DNA of 64,000 nt from Cinnamomum chago (Eukaryota; Streptophyta; Magnoliopsida; Laurales; Lauraceae): the NCBI GenBank assembly GCA_038049695.1, contig CP142451.1:66779501-66843500 (forward strand), given 5' to 3'. This document shows, piece after piece, positions 11,576-23,219 of this stretch (within the stretch, counting starts at the first letter, position 1; each line of letters opens with the position of its first letter). Below the pieces are notes generated by a model that worked only from the letters and a program-made list of their open reading frames with translations, was not told the DNA's origin and ran no database searches. A program made the translations under genes and the position numbers.

Positions 11576-11597
11576 CTCTATCACTTTAGTGATAGAG
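11576..11597. other. Conserved hairpin in the Del/Tekay 5' LTR
   Basis: Arms CTCTATCACT (11576-11585) and AGTGATAGAG (11588-11597) pair perfectly across a TT loop. The structure recurs at 19624-19645 and, with a paired base change, at 37432-37453 in a different LTR family. Confidence 0.85.
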
Positions 11598-12336
11598 GAC
11601 TTAGCTTCGTGTGGTTGCCATCTTGATTGTTTCTTGTTCCCTTGGTTACCTTTATATGTTTTATGATGCATACCCGTATTTGAATAAATCTTTTATCTTG
11701 TTTAGAGAAATTGTCATTTAAACAGGTTCAAATGTTTTCGGAGGTAAATTCACGTATTTTTTTCATATTGTTATTGTGTTTTATCCATTTGTCAAACCGT
11801 CGTGTTTGACCTACTCTTTGGTACTTAGGTCCCGTTGTTGGTTATCCCGAGGAGGAGCACGAGGAGGCGGTCGTAGAACCGCAACAGTTAGTTGAGTGGC
11901 ATGCTGACGACGTCATGTAGACGTTTGGTGGCTATGAGAGACTTTATATTTTGGGAAACTATTTAACCATTCTTTGGATTGGTATTTTGGTTATATTGGC
12001 CTTGTGGGCCTCTAGTTTTGGGAAAATGTAATTAAATAATAATTGTATAAACTTTAACTTACTTTGGGTAACATGCTAATGATCATTGCTCATTCTGATA
12101 CGGTTTACACTAATGCTATTATCTTTATAATTTGAGATGGATTGAATATTTGATTTACTACACGCTTCCGCACTTAATAGAAATATTCATTTATGGTTGT
12201 GATATCCTCACCGCGGACACATGTGGGAAATTAAATAAATATATGAAATCATTAAATGTTGTAATATCATCATCATTAATAAATGTCCCGATCCCGGATC
12301 AGTCACGTGGGGACCCGGTCCGGGGTTGCGACAGAC

Positions 12337-12348
12337 TGGTATCAGAGC
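12337..12348 (+). other. Primer-binding site of element C (initiator Met tRNA)
   Basis: TGGTATCAGAGC, three bases after the LTR end, is complementary to the 3' end of plant initiator methionine tRNA, the usual minus-strand DNA primer for these elements. Confidence 0.9.
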
Positions 12349-12493
12349 GAGACGTGTTTCAAGCAATTAAAAGAAACTAGAAATCCTAAGGACGTGGCGA
12401 GGATTCGTTAGACTCTTCGTTAGCTAGTATCGTGTGAGCAATGTGTAACCCTTTATTTGATTTTTATGTACTAACAATTTGTTTTGCAGCATC

Positions 12494-13760
12494 ATGCCAC
12501 CTCGTAAGAGACCAGTAAATGTTTTCCCTTCTGCTAGCGATAGTGATCACACAGTTCCACTTGAAGAGGATAGGGTTGATAAGAACCCACCAAATCAATT
12601 TCAGCAGATGATGCAGGCAATGCTTGACCAACAACGCCAAGCTAATGAGAATCAAGCTAGGTTGCAAGAACAAATGCTCAAAAGAGAGGAAGACCATGCT
12701 AGAGAATTGGCAGATATGCAGAGGCAGTTATTGGAAGTGTTACAAAGAAGACCCAAGCCGGTTCAACCTCAGCCCACAATCGTTATCAATCAAAGGCAAC
12801 ATGACCCGAACGCTTTGTTTGAGCGGTTTCTGAGAGAGCTCCGAAAGAGTTTCTGGGGATAGAAGATCGATAGAAGATCCATTGGCTGCAGATGACTGGT
12901 TGGAACATACGGAGAACATCTTTGAGATTTTCCATTGTACCGGAGGTGAAAGAGTGAAGCTAGCATCATCTCTATTTAGCGGTACAGTAGACAGATGGTG
13001 GAAGACGGTGAGGGAGGAATACAGGACCATGGCTGATGCAGAGGTTTGGGCAAACTTCAAGAGACAATTCCATGATAAGTACGTGCCCGCTCACATTAAG
13101 AAGCAAAACGCAATAGAATTTCAGCAGCTTGTATAAGGAAGTATGACAGTCCTCGAATACCTCACTAAGTTCGAGAGATTGTTCAGATATGCTCCGGAGT
13201 TGGTGGATACGGTGGAGAAGAAAATTGTCAAGTTCTTTGAAGGACTTAACCCTTTTATTGAGAGAGATGCCACCGGAGTAGTACCACCTGCAACTTTTGA
13301 TAAAGCGGTCAAGAGGGCCTATAAGTTTGAGAACTTTCACAACAAGATCCTTAGAGTCCAAGGCAAGGGACAAGCTCAGCAGCAGAACTACCAGCAAAGG
13401 AACCATCAGAACAAGAGACAGAGGACAGAACAGAGTGCTCAGGGTCCATTGGTTTGTACCCATTGTGGGAAGAACAATGAGAGTGCACAGTGTCGTACAC
13501 TCACAGGAGCATGTTTCAGATGTGGTTCCATGGCCCATCAGATGAGAGACTGTCCAAGGCAGAATATGCAAAATCAGCAGCAGCAGCAAGGGGCACAACG
13601 TCCAGCAGCACCACAGAATGCAATCGTTGTTCAGAATCAAGCAAGGCCCCTACAGCAACAAGCACCACAACAGCAGCAGCATAGACCACAACAACAACAG
13701 GCTCGTCAGCAGGGACAGAACCACAATCAGCTTGCACCGCAGCAGCATAGGAATGCACCA
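12494..13760 (+). pseudogene. Del/Tekay element C gag region
   Basis: Begins MPPRKRPVNVFP. A glutamine- and arginine-rich segment with coiled-coil character is followed by a capsid-like part (DDWLEHTENIFEIFHCTG, VKLASSLFSGTVDRWWKT, ANFKRQFHDKYVP) and a C-terminal zinc knuckle CFRCGSMAHQMRDCP, with another cysteine cluster just before it. A long Q-rich tail follows. Fossil. Confidence 0.88.
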
Positions 13761-13869
13761 TAAGGCAGACCACAACAGGCACAGAATAGGCCACAACATC
13801 GAGGCCAAATCTACGGGGTCAATAGAGTTGATGCGGAGGCAGCGGGAAATGTAGTGGAAGGTACACTTC

Positions 13870-14290
13870 TTGTTTATGGGAATAAAAGCTAAGATTTTAT
13901 TTGACCCTGGCTCTACACATTCATTCTTATCCCATGAATTTTCTAAGTTGATTGATATGCATGCTAGAGAACTTGAGTTTATTTTGACTGTGGCAACCCC
14001 AGTAGGCAAACAAATTATTTGTAGTACATATTACCCTAGTTGCACAGTCCAGATAGGAGAAGTGGTTTTAACCGCAGATCTCATTCTATTAGAGATGTTC
14101 GATTTTGATGTCATCCTAGGGATGGATTGGCTGGCAGGATACCATGCCACAATGGATTGTTTCCATAAGACCCTGACTTTCAAGTTAGATGAGACACCAG
14201 CAAGGGTGTTGTTTCAGGGAGAGAGGAGGAGTCCTCGTGCAGGGTTGGTCTCAGCATTGAAGGCTGATAGACTTTTAAGAAGTGGTTGTG
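13870..14290 (+). pseudogene. Del/Tekay element C protease region
   Basis: The aspartic protease is recognised by AKILFDPGSTHSFLSHEF, VATPVGKQIICSTYYPSC and FDVILGMDWLAGYHATMDC. It lies between the gag Q-rich tail and RT. Fossil. Confidence 0.88.
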
Positions 14291-14419
14291 AAGCATATTT
14301 GGCATTTATCATGGAGGATAAACGGTCCCAAGGGGTGGAGGAGATCCCAATTGTTTGGGAATTCCCGGATGTTTTTCCGGAGGAGATTCCAGGTTTACCA
14401 TCCCATCAGAGAGATTGAT

Positions 14420-15240
14420 TTCACTATTGAGTTGTTACCAGGGACCGCTCTGATATCTATTGCACCATATAGAATGACTCCAGCAGAGTTGGGAGAATTG
14501 AAGACTCAGTTGCAAGAATTGTTAGACAAAGGTTTTGTGAGACCGAGCATTTCACCATGGGGAGCTCCAGTTTTATTTGTAAAGAAGAAGGATGGTTCGA
14601 TGAGAATGTGTATAGATTACAGAAGATTGAATCAAATGACCATCAAGAACAAATATCCATTGCCAAGGATAGATGAATTGTTTGACCAGTTACAAGGTGC
14701 ATCATACTTTTCAAAGATTGATTTGAGATTCGGTTACCATCAGCTAAGAGTTAGAGAATCAGATGTGTTGAAAACAGCTTTCCGGACAAGATATGGCCAC
14801 TATGAGTTCCTAGCTATGCCATTTGGGTTGACTAATGCGCCGGCAGTGTTCATGGCGTTGACGAACAAGATATTTGCAGAGTATTTGGATCAATTTGTTG
14901 TAGTGTTCATAGATGACATTTTGGTGTACTCCAAGACCAGAGAGAGCATGAAGAGCACTTGAGGATAGCACTGCAACTCTTGAGAGAGAATCAGCTGTAT
15001 GCGAAGCTCAACAAGTGTGAATTTTGGTTGGAGCAAGTAGCATTTTTGGGACACATCATCTCGAAAGAAGGATTGTCAGTGGATCCGTCCAAGATTGAAG
15101 CAGTTATGAGTTGGGAAAGACCGAAGAATGCAACAGAAATCAGAAGTTTTCTGGGTTTAGCAGGTTATTACAGGAGGTTTGTGCAGAGATTTTCGTCGAT
15201 TGCGTCACCTTTGACGAAGTTAACAAGGAAGAATGTTTCA
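14420..15240 (+). pseudogene. Del/Tekay element C reverse transcriptase region
   Basis: RT fingers and palm are recognised by [56 protein letters not shown] and [12 protein letters not shown], where FIDD holds the catalytic aspartates. Then come ECEFWLEQ-type text ([21 protein letters not shown]) and [16 protein letters not shown], typical of the RT thumb/connection. Fossil. Confidence 0.92.
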
Positions 15241-15329
15241 TATGTGTGGACAGATCAGTGTGAAGATAGTTTCCAAGAGCTAAAGAAGAGATTGACTACA
15301 GCACCAGTCCTTACTTTACCATCCGGGAG

Positions 15330-15690
15330 TGGCGGTTTTACCATTTTTACCGATGCTTCGAATGTTGGACTTGGTTGTGTGTTGATGCAAGAAGGAAAAG
15401 TGATTACTTATGGATCTCGACAGTTGAAAGATCACGAGAAGAACTATGCCACCCATGATCTTGAGTTAGCAGCGGTTGTGTTCGCATTGAAAATGTGGAG
15501 ACATTACCTCTATGGAGAGAAGTTCGAAGTCCACTCCGATCATCGCAGCTTACAATACTTGTTTTCTCAGAAGGAATTAAACATGAAGCAAAGAAGATGG
15601 ATGGAATATATCAAGGACTATGATTTTCCAATCAAGTACCACCCGGGGAAAGCTAATGTAGTTGCCGATGCCTTGAGCAGAAAATCAGTA
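15330..15690 (+). pseudogene. Del/Tekay element C RNase H region
   Basis: RNase H is recognised by [57 protein letters not shown] and [10 protein letters not shown], covering the acidic catalytic positions. It removes RNA template during reverse transcription. Fossil. Confidence 0.92.
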
Positions 15691-15899
15691 GGCTTGGCAA
15701 ACCTAAGTGGCACTTGTATCTTTGAGAAATTTGAAGAGTTGAGTTTAGACCTACAGCCACTAAGGAAGGGTGTTTTGTTAGCTAACATGACAGTGTCAGA
15801 GCCTTCTTTCATTCAGAAGATCAAGGATAGTCAGTTGTAAGATCCAGAGTTGGCCAAGATTTCATAGCACATAGCAGAACGTCCCGATTTCCGTATTGT

Positions 15900-17271
15900 T
15901 GATGGAGTTTTGTACTACCGTGACCTTTTAGGCGTGCCTAACGTTGAAGACTTGAGGAATGATATCATGACCGAAGCTCACAGTATGAAGTACTCTATGC
16001 ATCCAGGCAGCACGAAGATGTATCAGAATTTGAAGGGCAGATTTTGGTGGAACAACATGAAGAAAGAAATTACAGCGTTTGTCTCCCGTTGTATGACTTG
16101 TCAGTTAATAAAAGCGGAACATCAGAGGCCTCCAGGATTGTTACAGCCATTAGAGATCCCGGAATGGAAATGGGAGCACATTACTATGGACTTTATTTCG
16201 GGATTACCGAGGACTAATAGAGGCAACGATGCGATATGGGTCATTGTGGACCGACTCACCAAGTCAGCGCATTTCATTGCTATGAGGACAGGGAAGAAGA
16301 TGCACATGCTACCTTTAGCAGAGTTGTTTGTCAACGAGATCGTCAGTCGACATGGGCAGCCAGTTTCTATCACATCCGACAGAGACAGCAGATTCGTCTC
16401 GAGGTTCTGGAAGACGCTACATGAGTCTATGGGTACGAAACTACAGTTTAGCACAGCGTATCACCCGCAAACAGATGGTCAATCAGAGAGAACGATTCAA
16501 ACTCTTGAGGATATGCTCCGTGCTTGTGTATTGGATTTCAAGACTCAATGGGACGAGACTCTACCGTTGTGTGAGTTTGCTTACAACAATAGCTACCACT
16601 CGAGCATTGGGATGGCTCCTTTTGAGGCTTTGTATGGCAGGAGGTGTCGGACACCTGTTTGTTAGGAAGAGGTCGGGATTCGCAGTTTCCATGGGCCGAC
16701 GATAGTAAGTGAAACCAGCGACAAAGTGAAGTTGATCCAAGAACGTCTGAAAGTAGCCCGGAGTAGGCAGAAAAGCTATGCAGATTCTCATAGGAGAGAT
16801 TTACAGTTCAAAGAAGGAGATAAGGTTTTCTTGAAAGTGTCACCTATGAGAGGAACATTGAGATTTGGACAGAAGGGCAAGTTATCACGGAGATACATTG
16901 GACCATATGACATTGTGAGCAAGATTGGTGACGTGGCTTATAGGTTAGCCTTACCACCTGAGCTATCCGGCGTACACAACGTCTTTCATGTGTCTATGTT
17001 GAAGAAATATGTTTCCGATCCTTCGCATGTACTCCGGCACGAGCCATTGGAGATCAGAGAAAATGCTACCTATGTCGAGAAGCCCGTTCAGATTATTGAT
17101 ACGAAGGAACAGGAGTTGAGGACACGGACTATTCAGTGGATAAAGGTTCTATGGGAGAATCATGGACCCGAAGAGGCAACGTGGGAATTACGAGACCAAG
17201 TACAGAAGAAGTATCCACATCTACTACCTGAGGTGAGTCTTATGTTTCATTTGGTGGACCAAATGCCCTAA
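15900..17271 (+). pseudogene. Del/Tekay element C integrase and chromodomain-like tail
   Basis: The zinc-binding part ([31 protein letters not shown]) is followed by the core ([64 protein letters not shown]). Then come the GPF-like block SRRYIGPYDIVSKIGDVAYR and the tail IQWIKVLWENHGPEEATWEL, which resembles the chromodomain of chromoviruses that directs integration to heterochromatin. Fossil. Confidence 0.9.
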
Positions 17272-17282
17272 GGGGTGGAGGA
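17270..17282 (+). other. Polypurine tract of element C
   Basis: AAGGGGTGGAGGA lies directly before the 3' LTR, the expected primer for plus-strand DNA. Confidence 0.9.
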
Positions 17283-20200
17283 TGTAAGACCCCGACCCGA
17301 GAGAACTCGATTAGTACTAATTAAGTCGTGTGTTAGTTCTAAGCTAAATTAGTGATTTTGGCTAAGTTGGGTTTGGAATAGCTTTTGAAATAGTCTTTGG
17401 GGAATTTTGATTGTCTTGTGTTAGTGAGACCCTTTGGGGGTTCCTTTTTAAGACCTTGCATGCGCTTGAAGATTTATCGAAGATTTTTCATTCATTGTTT
17501 TAATCTCATCTTATTGGTATTGTTAATCCCTACAACTTTTATGTTGATCCCATCCCTGTTCGAGATCCCGAAACCCGATTTCATAGCCTTGAGGGCAAAA
17601 CAGTCATTGTGCACAAAATCTGTACCCAAAACTTGATATTCCCGAAACCCGCGAAACATATACTTTTTGAAAACTAGATATTTCCACGATCACTTTTCTC
17701 TTCTTCGTCGAATTCATTAGAAGCCCCGAAAGCCATGAATCCAGCCCAATTAGATTTCTAGTGGTGGAGCCCACTCCCCATTTGTGTATAAGGAAACCCG
17801 TTCCCCTTCCATTTCCTTTTTCCAGCACAAGAGAGCGAATCTAGGGTTTTCCACTCCCTTATTCTTCCTCTTGCTTTCCATCACCAAACTCACCACCAAC
17901 CTTGCACAAATTGAGAGGAGGAGATCATCACCTTCTTCATCATCACCATAGCTCTCTATTGGTACCATTGCTAGAGAAAACCCTCCATTACAAGACTCCT
18001 TTTGAGCTCACCTTGTCCATTAGAGGACCTCGCAAGTAAGTAACCCTTCTCTTCTTCTAGAATTGTGTTCTCCTAGCTTAAGGGAATCTCCATCTTTGTA
18101 ATTGAAGCTTCTTTCTTCCGATTCTATGTTTTGACTCTTTAGGGTTTTATTTTGGGATTTTCCTTGTAGCTTGGACCTTTAATTTAAAGGACTTATTAGA
18201 GCTTGATTTGCTTACTAGAGACCAAGGCAAGTGGATGAATGTTTTTTTTTCCTAAGCTTCCTTTGACTTTGGATATTTTCCATTAATGTATAGTTATTGC
18301 TTTGTTTTGAAATGAATTCTCATGATAGGGTATTAATGGTACATTTATGGTCCAAGAGATGTGTTGGTTCATAGCATTTAATTCCTCTTGTTTTGTCTCA
18401 AATATATATCTTATGTGAAATGGTTTCCTTCTTTATTTCCTTGTGATTGGATGTGATCTGGATGGAGGAGAATGGGATGGATGTGGTGAATGATTTGATG
18501 TTATTTGAATGGAGTTTTAGACTCCTCATCTGATGTATAAAAGTGGCTAAAAAGGGATTGTAGAAGGAAGAGATAGAGAGGAGTTGAACTGGTCCGGTAT
18601 CAGTTTCTGGACAGTTCGCTCGAGCGAGCATGACACTTATCTCGAGCGACCTGTCCAGAGAAGGGTTCTGAGCATTCCAGTAGCTTGGTCGCTCGAGCGT
18701 ACCCTTGGTCACTCGAGCGGACATCCCAGAACCTGTTCCAGAGAGTTGTTCGTTCGAACACACTATAAACTTCGCTCGACCCAATGAGTTCGTTCGAGCG
18801 ACCTCAACTTTGCTCGAGCGAACCCACCCAGACAGCCGTTCCAGAGAGCTACTCGCTCGAGCGAACTCTCTAGTCCGCTCGAGCGATGAGCCTTGTGAGT
18901 CAAGGCTATGTTTGGGACCACGTTTAACTATTTCAACGTATTGGGACTATTCTTTGGGAACCCCTCCATGTCAAGGAAATTTGCTAAGCAATGTATGAGG
19001 CCATTCGTGAAAGAAACCATATCACGAAGATGTCATTTGAGGTTTTGAAAATTCGGAGTGCATAAGGAGTCCGAAATGTCCCCAAACTCAAAGAGTACCA
19101 GATTGTTAGTACACTGACATACGGAGCCCCTATTCACTTCAAATATATATTTTACCCGAAATGTCAATTGTTTACTGTACTTTATCGATCCCGAGATTTA
19201 TACTACGTGCCTTGTTTTCCCGAAAGCATTGAATTACACTTGATATAGCTACTTGTCTTGAAGTGCATTGCACCACATGAAATGATAGTGTGCCCTTGAG
19301 CACCCTCGTCTTGCCCGTGTATTTATTGTACTTGATTAATTGCATATGTCTCAATTGTATTTGACCTATGAGTCGGCACCACTAAGCTTGGATAACCCTG
19401 TGGTCTGATCCACCGACTTGGAGATCCCCCTCTTATCCCTCCAGCTGCAGTTTGGATCCCGCTACCCGGTTATTACCGTGGTCTTGTCACGATGCCGCAG
19501 ATTGCTACTATGGTCCCCGATGCCCGGCTCGCTACCGTGGTCATATATAGTATATGTATATGTATTTATAAGATCCACTGTTTCTCCTCACCTCGAGTGA
19601 CTGAGATCAGTGCCTAGTTATTGCTCTATCACTTTAGTGATAGAGGACTTAGCTTCGTGTGGTTGCCATCTTGATTGTTTCCTGTTCCCTTGGTTACCTT
19701 TTTATGTTTTATGATGCATACCCGTATTTGAATAACTCTTTTATCTTGTTTAGAGAAATTGTCATTTAAACAGGTTCAAATGTTTTCGGAGGTAAATTCA
19801 CGTATTTTTTTCATATTGTTATTGTGTTTTATCCATTTGCCAAACCGTCGTGTTTGACCTACTCTTTGGTACTTAGATCCCGTTGTTGGTTATCCCGAGG
19901 AGGAGCACGAGGAGGCGGTCGTAGAACCGCAACAGTTAGTTGAGTGGCGTACTGACGACATCATGTAGACGTTTGGTGGCTATGGGAGACTTTATATTTT
20001 GGGAAACTATTTAACCATTCTTTGGATTGGTATTTTGATTATATTGGCCTTGTGGGCCTCTATTTTTGGGGAAATGTAATTAAATGGTAATTGTATAAGC
20101 TTTAACTTACTTTGGGTAACATGCTAATGATCATTGCTCATTCTGATACGGTTTACACTCATGCTAATATCTTTATAATTTGAGATGGATTGAATATTTG

Positions 20201-20381
20201 ATTTGCTACACGCTTCCGTACTTAAAAGAAATATTCATTTATGGTTGTGATATCCTCACCGCGGACACCTGTGGGAAATTAAATAAATATATGAAATCAT
20301 TAAATGCTATAGTATCATCATCATTAATAAATGTCCCGATCCCGGATCAGTCACGTGGGGGCCCGGTCCGGGGTCGCGACA
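17283..20381 (+). repeat. 3' LTR of Del/Tekay element C
   Basis: Nearly identical to 9223-12333 (3099 versus 3111 bp). It has the TATA-like site at 18536-18543, the TCGA palindrome cluster at about 18616-18884 and the hairpin at 19624-19645. It ends GGTCGCGACA, followed by the TSD AGTCA. Confidence 0.95.
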
Positions 20382-20386
20382 AGTCA

Positions 20387-20951
20387 AAATCCGGATGAGT
20401 CATGTGTGTACATGAAAAATGAAGGTGACAGGGTAGTTTTTCTGATTTTATACGTCGACGACATCCTTCTCCTTGGGAAAGATATAGGAATGTTGTCGAC
20501 AGTAAAAGTTTGGTTAGCAAAGACTTTTGATATGAAGGACTTGGGAGAAGCTAGTTACATCCTAGGGATCAAACTCCATCGAGACAGAAAAAATAGGATG
20601 GTTGGCTTATCTCAAGCTGCTTACATAGATAAGGTACTGGTACGGTTTGCTATGTAGAACTCCAAGAAGGGTATCACACCTTTCAGGCATGGAGTGCACC
20701 TTTCCAAGGATCAGGGTCCCAAGACCCCGGAGGAAAAGGAGCAAATGAGAGCAATTCCATACGCTTCGGCTGTTGGTAGCCTCATGTATGCTATGCTACG
20801 TACTAGACCGGATATCTGACATGCAGTGGGCTTAGTCAGCAGATATCAGTCTAACCCAGGTCCTGACCATTGGACTGCTGTAAAATGTATCCTCAAGTAC
20901 TTGAGAAAAACTAAAGATTACATGTTGATTTACGGCAGAGATGAGCTGATT
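20387..20951 (+). pseudogene. Copia A reverse transcriptase, second part
   Basis: RT sequence continues after the nested Gypsy element: FLILYVDDILLLGKD with the catalytic YVDD motif, then WLAKTFDMKDLGEASYILGI and YASAVGSLMYAMLRTRPDI. It ends where the reversed solo Copia LTR is inserted. Fossil. Confidence 0.88.
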
Positions 20952-20956
20952 CCAAT

Positions 20957-22718
20957 TGTTGGAATATAGGTGGGCCTTCCAGACAGGTTTCAAAACTTTT
21001 GACCCACTTGATGCAGGGATCAATTGTCTAGAATGCAACAAACCCAATCCATGATGCAATTCCCTCAATCTCATAGCCATGTACAACAACATATACTATC
21101 TATAAGATAGAAAACAGCACATAAACATGCAACCACGAAATCCACAACATACAAGGATGTAGATATACCTTTGGAGCTTTGTTGTGCTCTAATGGAGGAT
21201 TTAAGTTCTTTACTTTGATGATGAACAACTTCACAATCCAATTCAGAATCTTCAACTCCTTTTGATCTTCCACGCTATAACCCGTATTAGATCTCTTTTC
21301 TTAAGAAGATGGTGGAATCTTCAAGAGAAAACCTAACTAGTAACTCTAAGGAACTAAAGGTGAAAGAGAGGAGAACTTAGAGAGGAAGAGGACTTGTGCA
21401 ACTCTTACACAATGGGGTTCAAGTGGTTGTCTGTGTTATGCACGACTCATGGGGGGGTGTGCTTCCTTTTATAGCCTTCCAATCCATCTCTATTCCTATT
21501 TGAAATAGAAGTTTAACTCCCATTACAAATAGGTAAACATCTCCCTTGCTAATTTCCATAGAAGTCTCACTTCTACAACTATTAGTAGCTTTCTCCTTTC
21601 TAATTAAAATAGAAGTCCTACTTCCATTAATAATTAGTAGATTACTATTACCACTATTAGAAGTCTCACTTCAAATAGAAATAGTAACCTTCCTATTAGA
21701 GTTCAAGTAGGATTAGTATCTTTCTAATAATTTGGGCTAGCGTGGGGACCACTAGGGATTCCTTAGAAAGCTGGCTCCAACTGGGACATGCGACCCCACA
21801 TCTCATGTGCAATCCGGGCCCACAGTTAATTGCAAATAACTCCACTAAATAAATGCAATTGCACTCCAGTCTTAGGAATAAATTACAATGAAGACCCTAA
21901 ACTTCCTCAGTACCACAAGTAGGCCCCTCCATCTATATCCATGGATCAAATGGACCTGTCCACCAAAATAGATCCATATCTTATTATCCTTGAGCCCCAA
22001 TTAATTATAGTGATCATTTGGTACCGATCCAATTAACTCTTAATCGGAATGGGTGCGCACTTACCAATGATAAATCCATTAATTGGCACAAGGGGATATT
22101 AAAGATAGATTCCATCTTGACCATTGAATGTTCCCACAGCTCTACTACCACGTACCCAAATCACCGAGGTGTTGACCTACAATTGGCCTTACTCATTGGT
22201 GACTCAAAGCAAATGAATAAATAGAAACTTGAGTTCATTAATGTCTCAGGATTATGAGCCTATTGCTAGGGAATTATGAGAGCAGACCTTAAAGTAAAGA
22301 CAGTGTATATAAGGTGCTTCTCATTGTCCTTCAATACATCCAATGTACCAGTACCATGATCCAGAATCTTCCATTCCGATGATCGAGACAAATCACACTA
22401 TCTCATAGTGATCAAGGCGTTGCAACCTTGTCAGATGAGATGTCCAATCTCATCACTGGTTGTGAAGATATTTGAGTATAAGATTTGCAATACATGTCTC
22501 ATGTATGTAGATCTCATCCATACACATGTATTACATCTAGTATACTCATGGACTCCGGTTCATCTCATGAGCCATTATGTCTTTTGTATTAGTTATGTGC
22601 AAGTATATAAAACACCATTCATCTCATGAAAGGAAAAACATGAATTGTATTGATAAATAAAGAAATTAATCAATTTATTACATCATATACCCTTGGTATT
22701 GAGACCATAAAACTAACA
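20957..22718 (-). mobile_element. Reversed solo LTR of the Copia A family
   Basis: This 1762-bp block is the reverse complement of the 3' LTR at 23220-24981, about 90 % identical over the roughly 330 bp compared. It has TG...CA ends and a 5-bp TSD, CCAAT (20952-20956) and CCAGT (22719-22723). It lies between the RT and RNase H of Copia A. The internal region of the incoming copy is absent, so it is a solo LTR. Confidence 0.92.
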
Positions 22719-23205
22719 CCAGTCGGATACACAGATTCTGACTTTATGTCAGATAAGGATTCCAGGAAATCCACCTCTGGTTATGTGTTTATGCTTGGCG
22801 GAGGAGCCATCAGCTGGAGGAGCATTAAACAGGAATGTATTGCTGATTCCACTTCTGAGGCTGAATATGTAGCGGCTTGTGAAGCAGCTAAGGAAGCAGT
22901 ATGGCTCAAAAGATTCCTTATGGAACTTGGAGTGGTACCTTTGGCACGACAGCCGCTCACAGTTTACTGTGACAGCAGCGGGGCAGTCGCTCAGTCCAAG
23001 GAGCCCAGGACCCATAAAATCCAAAAGCACGTACAGAGGAAGTATCACTTGGTCAGAGAGATTGTGCAGAGAGGTGATATTGCAATCACCAAGATAGCTT
23101 CTGCGGACAATCTGGCAGATCCCTTTACTAAGCCTTTGACCACCAAAGTCTTTGAGCAGCATGCAGACGGGATGGGCATGAGATGCAATCCCGATTGGCA
23201 TTGAG
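22719..23205 (+). pseudogene. Copia A RNase H region
   Basis: Recognised by [65 protein letters not shown] and [12 protein letters not shown], the standard Copia RNase H blocks. It is followed by the polypurine tract and the 3' LTR. Fossil. Confidence 0.92.
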
Positions 23206-23219
23206 CCCAATTGGGAGAT

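Larger units (their letters stand above)
9223..12333 (+). repeat. 5' LTR of Del/Tekay element C
   Basis: Begins TGTAAGACCCCGACCCGAG and ends GGTTGCGACA; 3111 bp. It contains a TATA-like TATAAAAG at 10487-10494, a cluster of CGCTCGAGCG palindromes (10568-10836), short direct repeats built on CCCGGTTATTACCGTGGTC (about 11415-11490) and a 10-bp stem hairpin at 11576-11597. The partner LTR is at 17283-20381. Confidence 0.95.
9223..20381 (+). mobile_element. Ty3/Gypsy Del/Tekay element C, nested in Copia A
   Basis: All parts are present: 5' LTR 9223-12333; Met-tRNA primer-binding site 12337-12348; gag 12494-13760; protease 13870-14290; RT 14420-15240; RNase H 15330-15690; integrase 15900-16660; chromodomain-like tail to about 17271; polypurine tract 17270-17282; 3' LTR 17283-20381. 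A perfect 5-bp TSD, AGTCA, is at 9218-9222 and 20382-20386. The integrase-last gene order marks Gypsy; the chromodomain-like end and 3.1-kb LTRs fit Del/Tekay. The two LTRs differ by about 2-3 % over the roughly 700 bp I compared, so it is the youngest large insertion here. The coding part is broken in several places. Confidence 0.93.

Noticed and set aside
12337-12348. tRNA gene near GGTATCAGAGC
   Set aside because: Only the 12-base primer-binding complement is present; there is no tRNA body.
12972-13640. Minus-strand 222-codon frame
   Set aside because: It is the antisense of the gag region of Del/Tekay element C, which has clear zinc-knuckle and capsid-like sequence on the plus strand.
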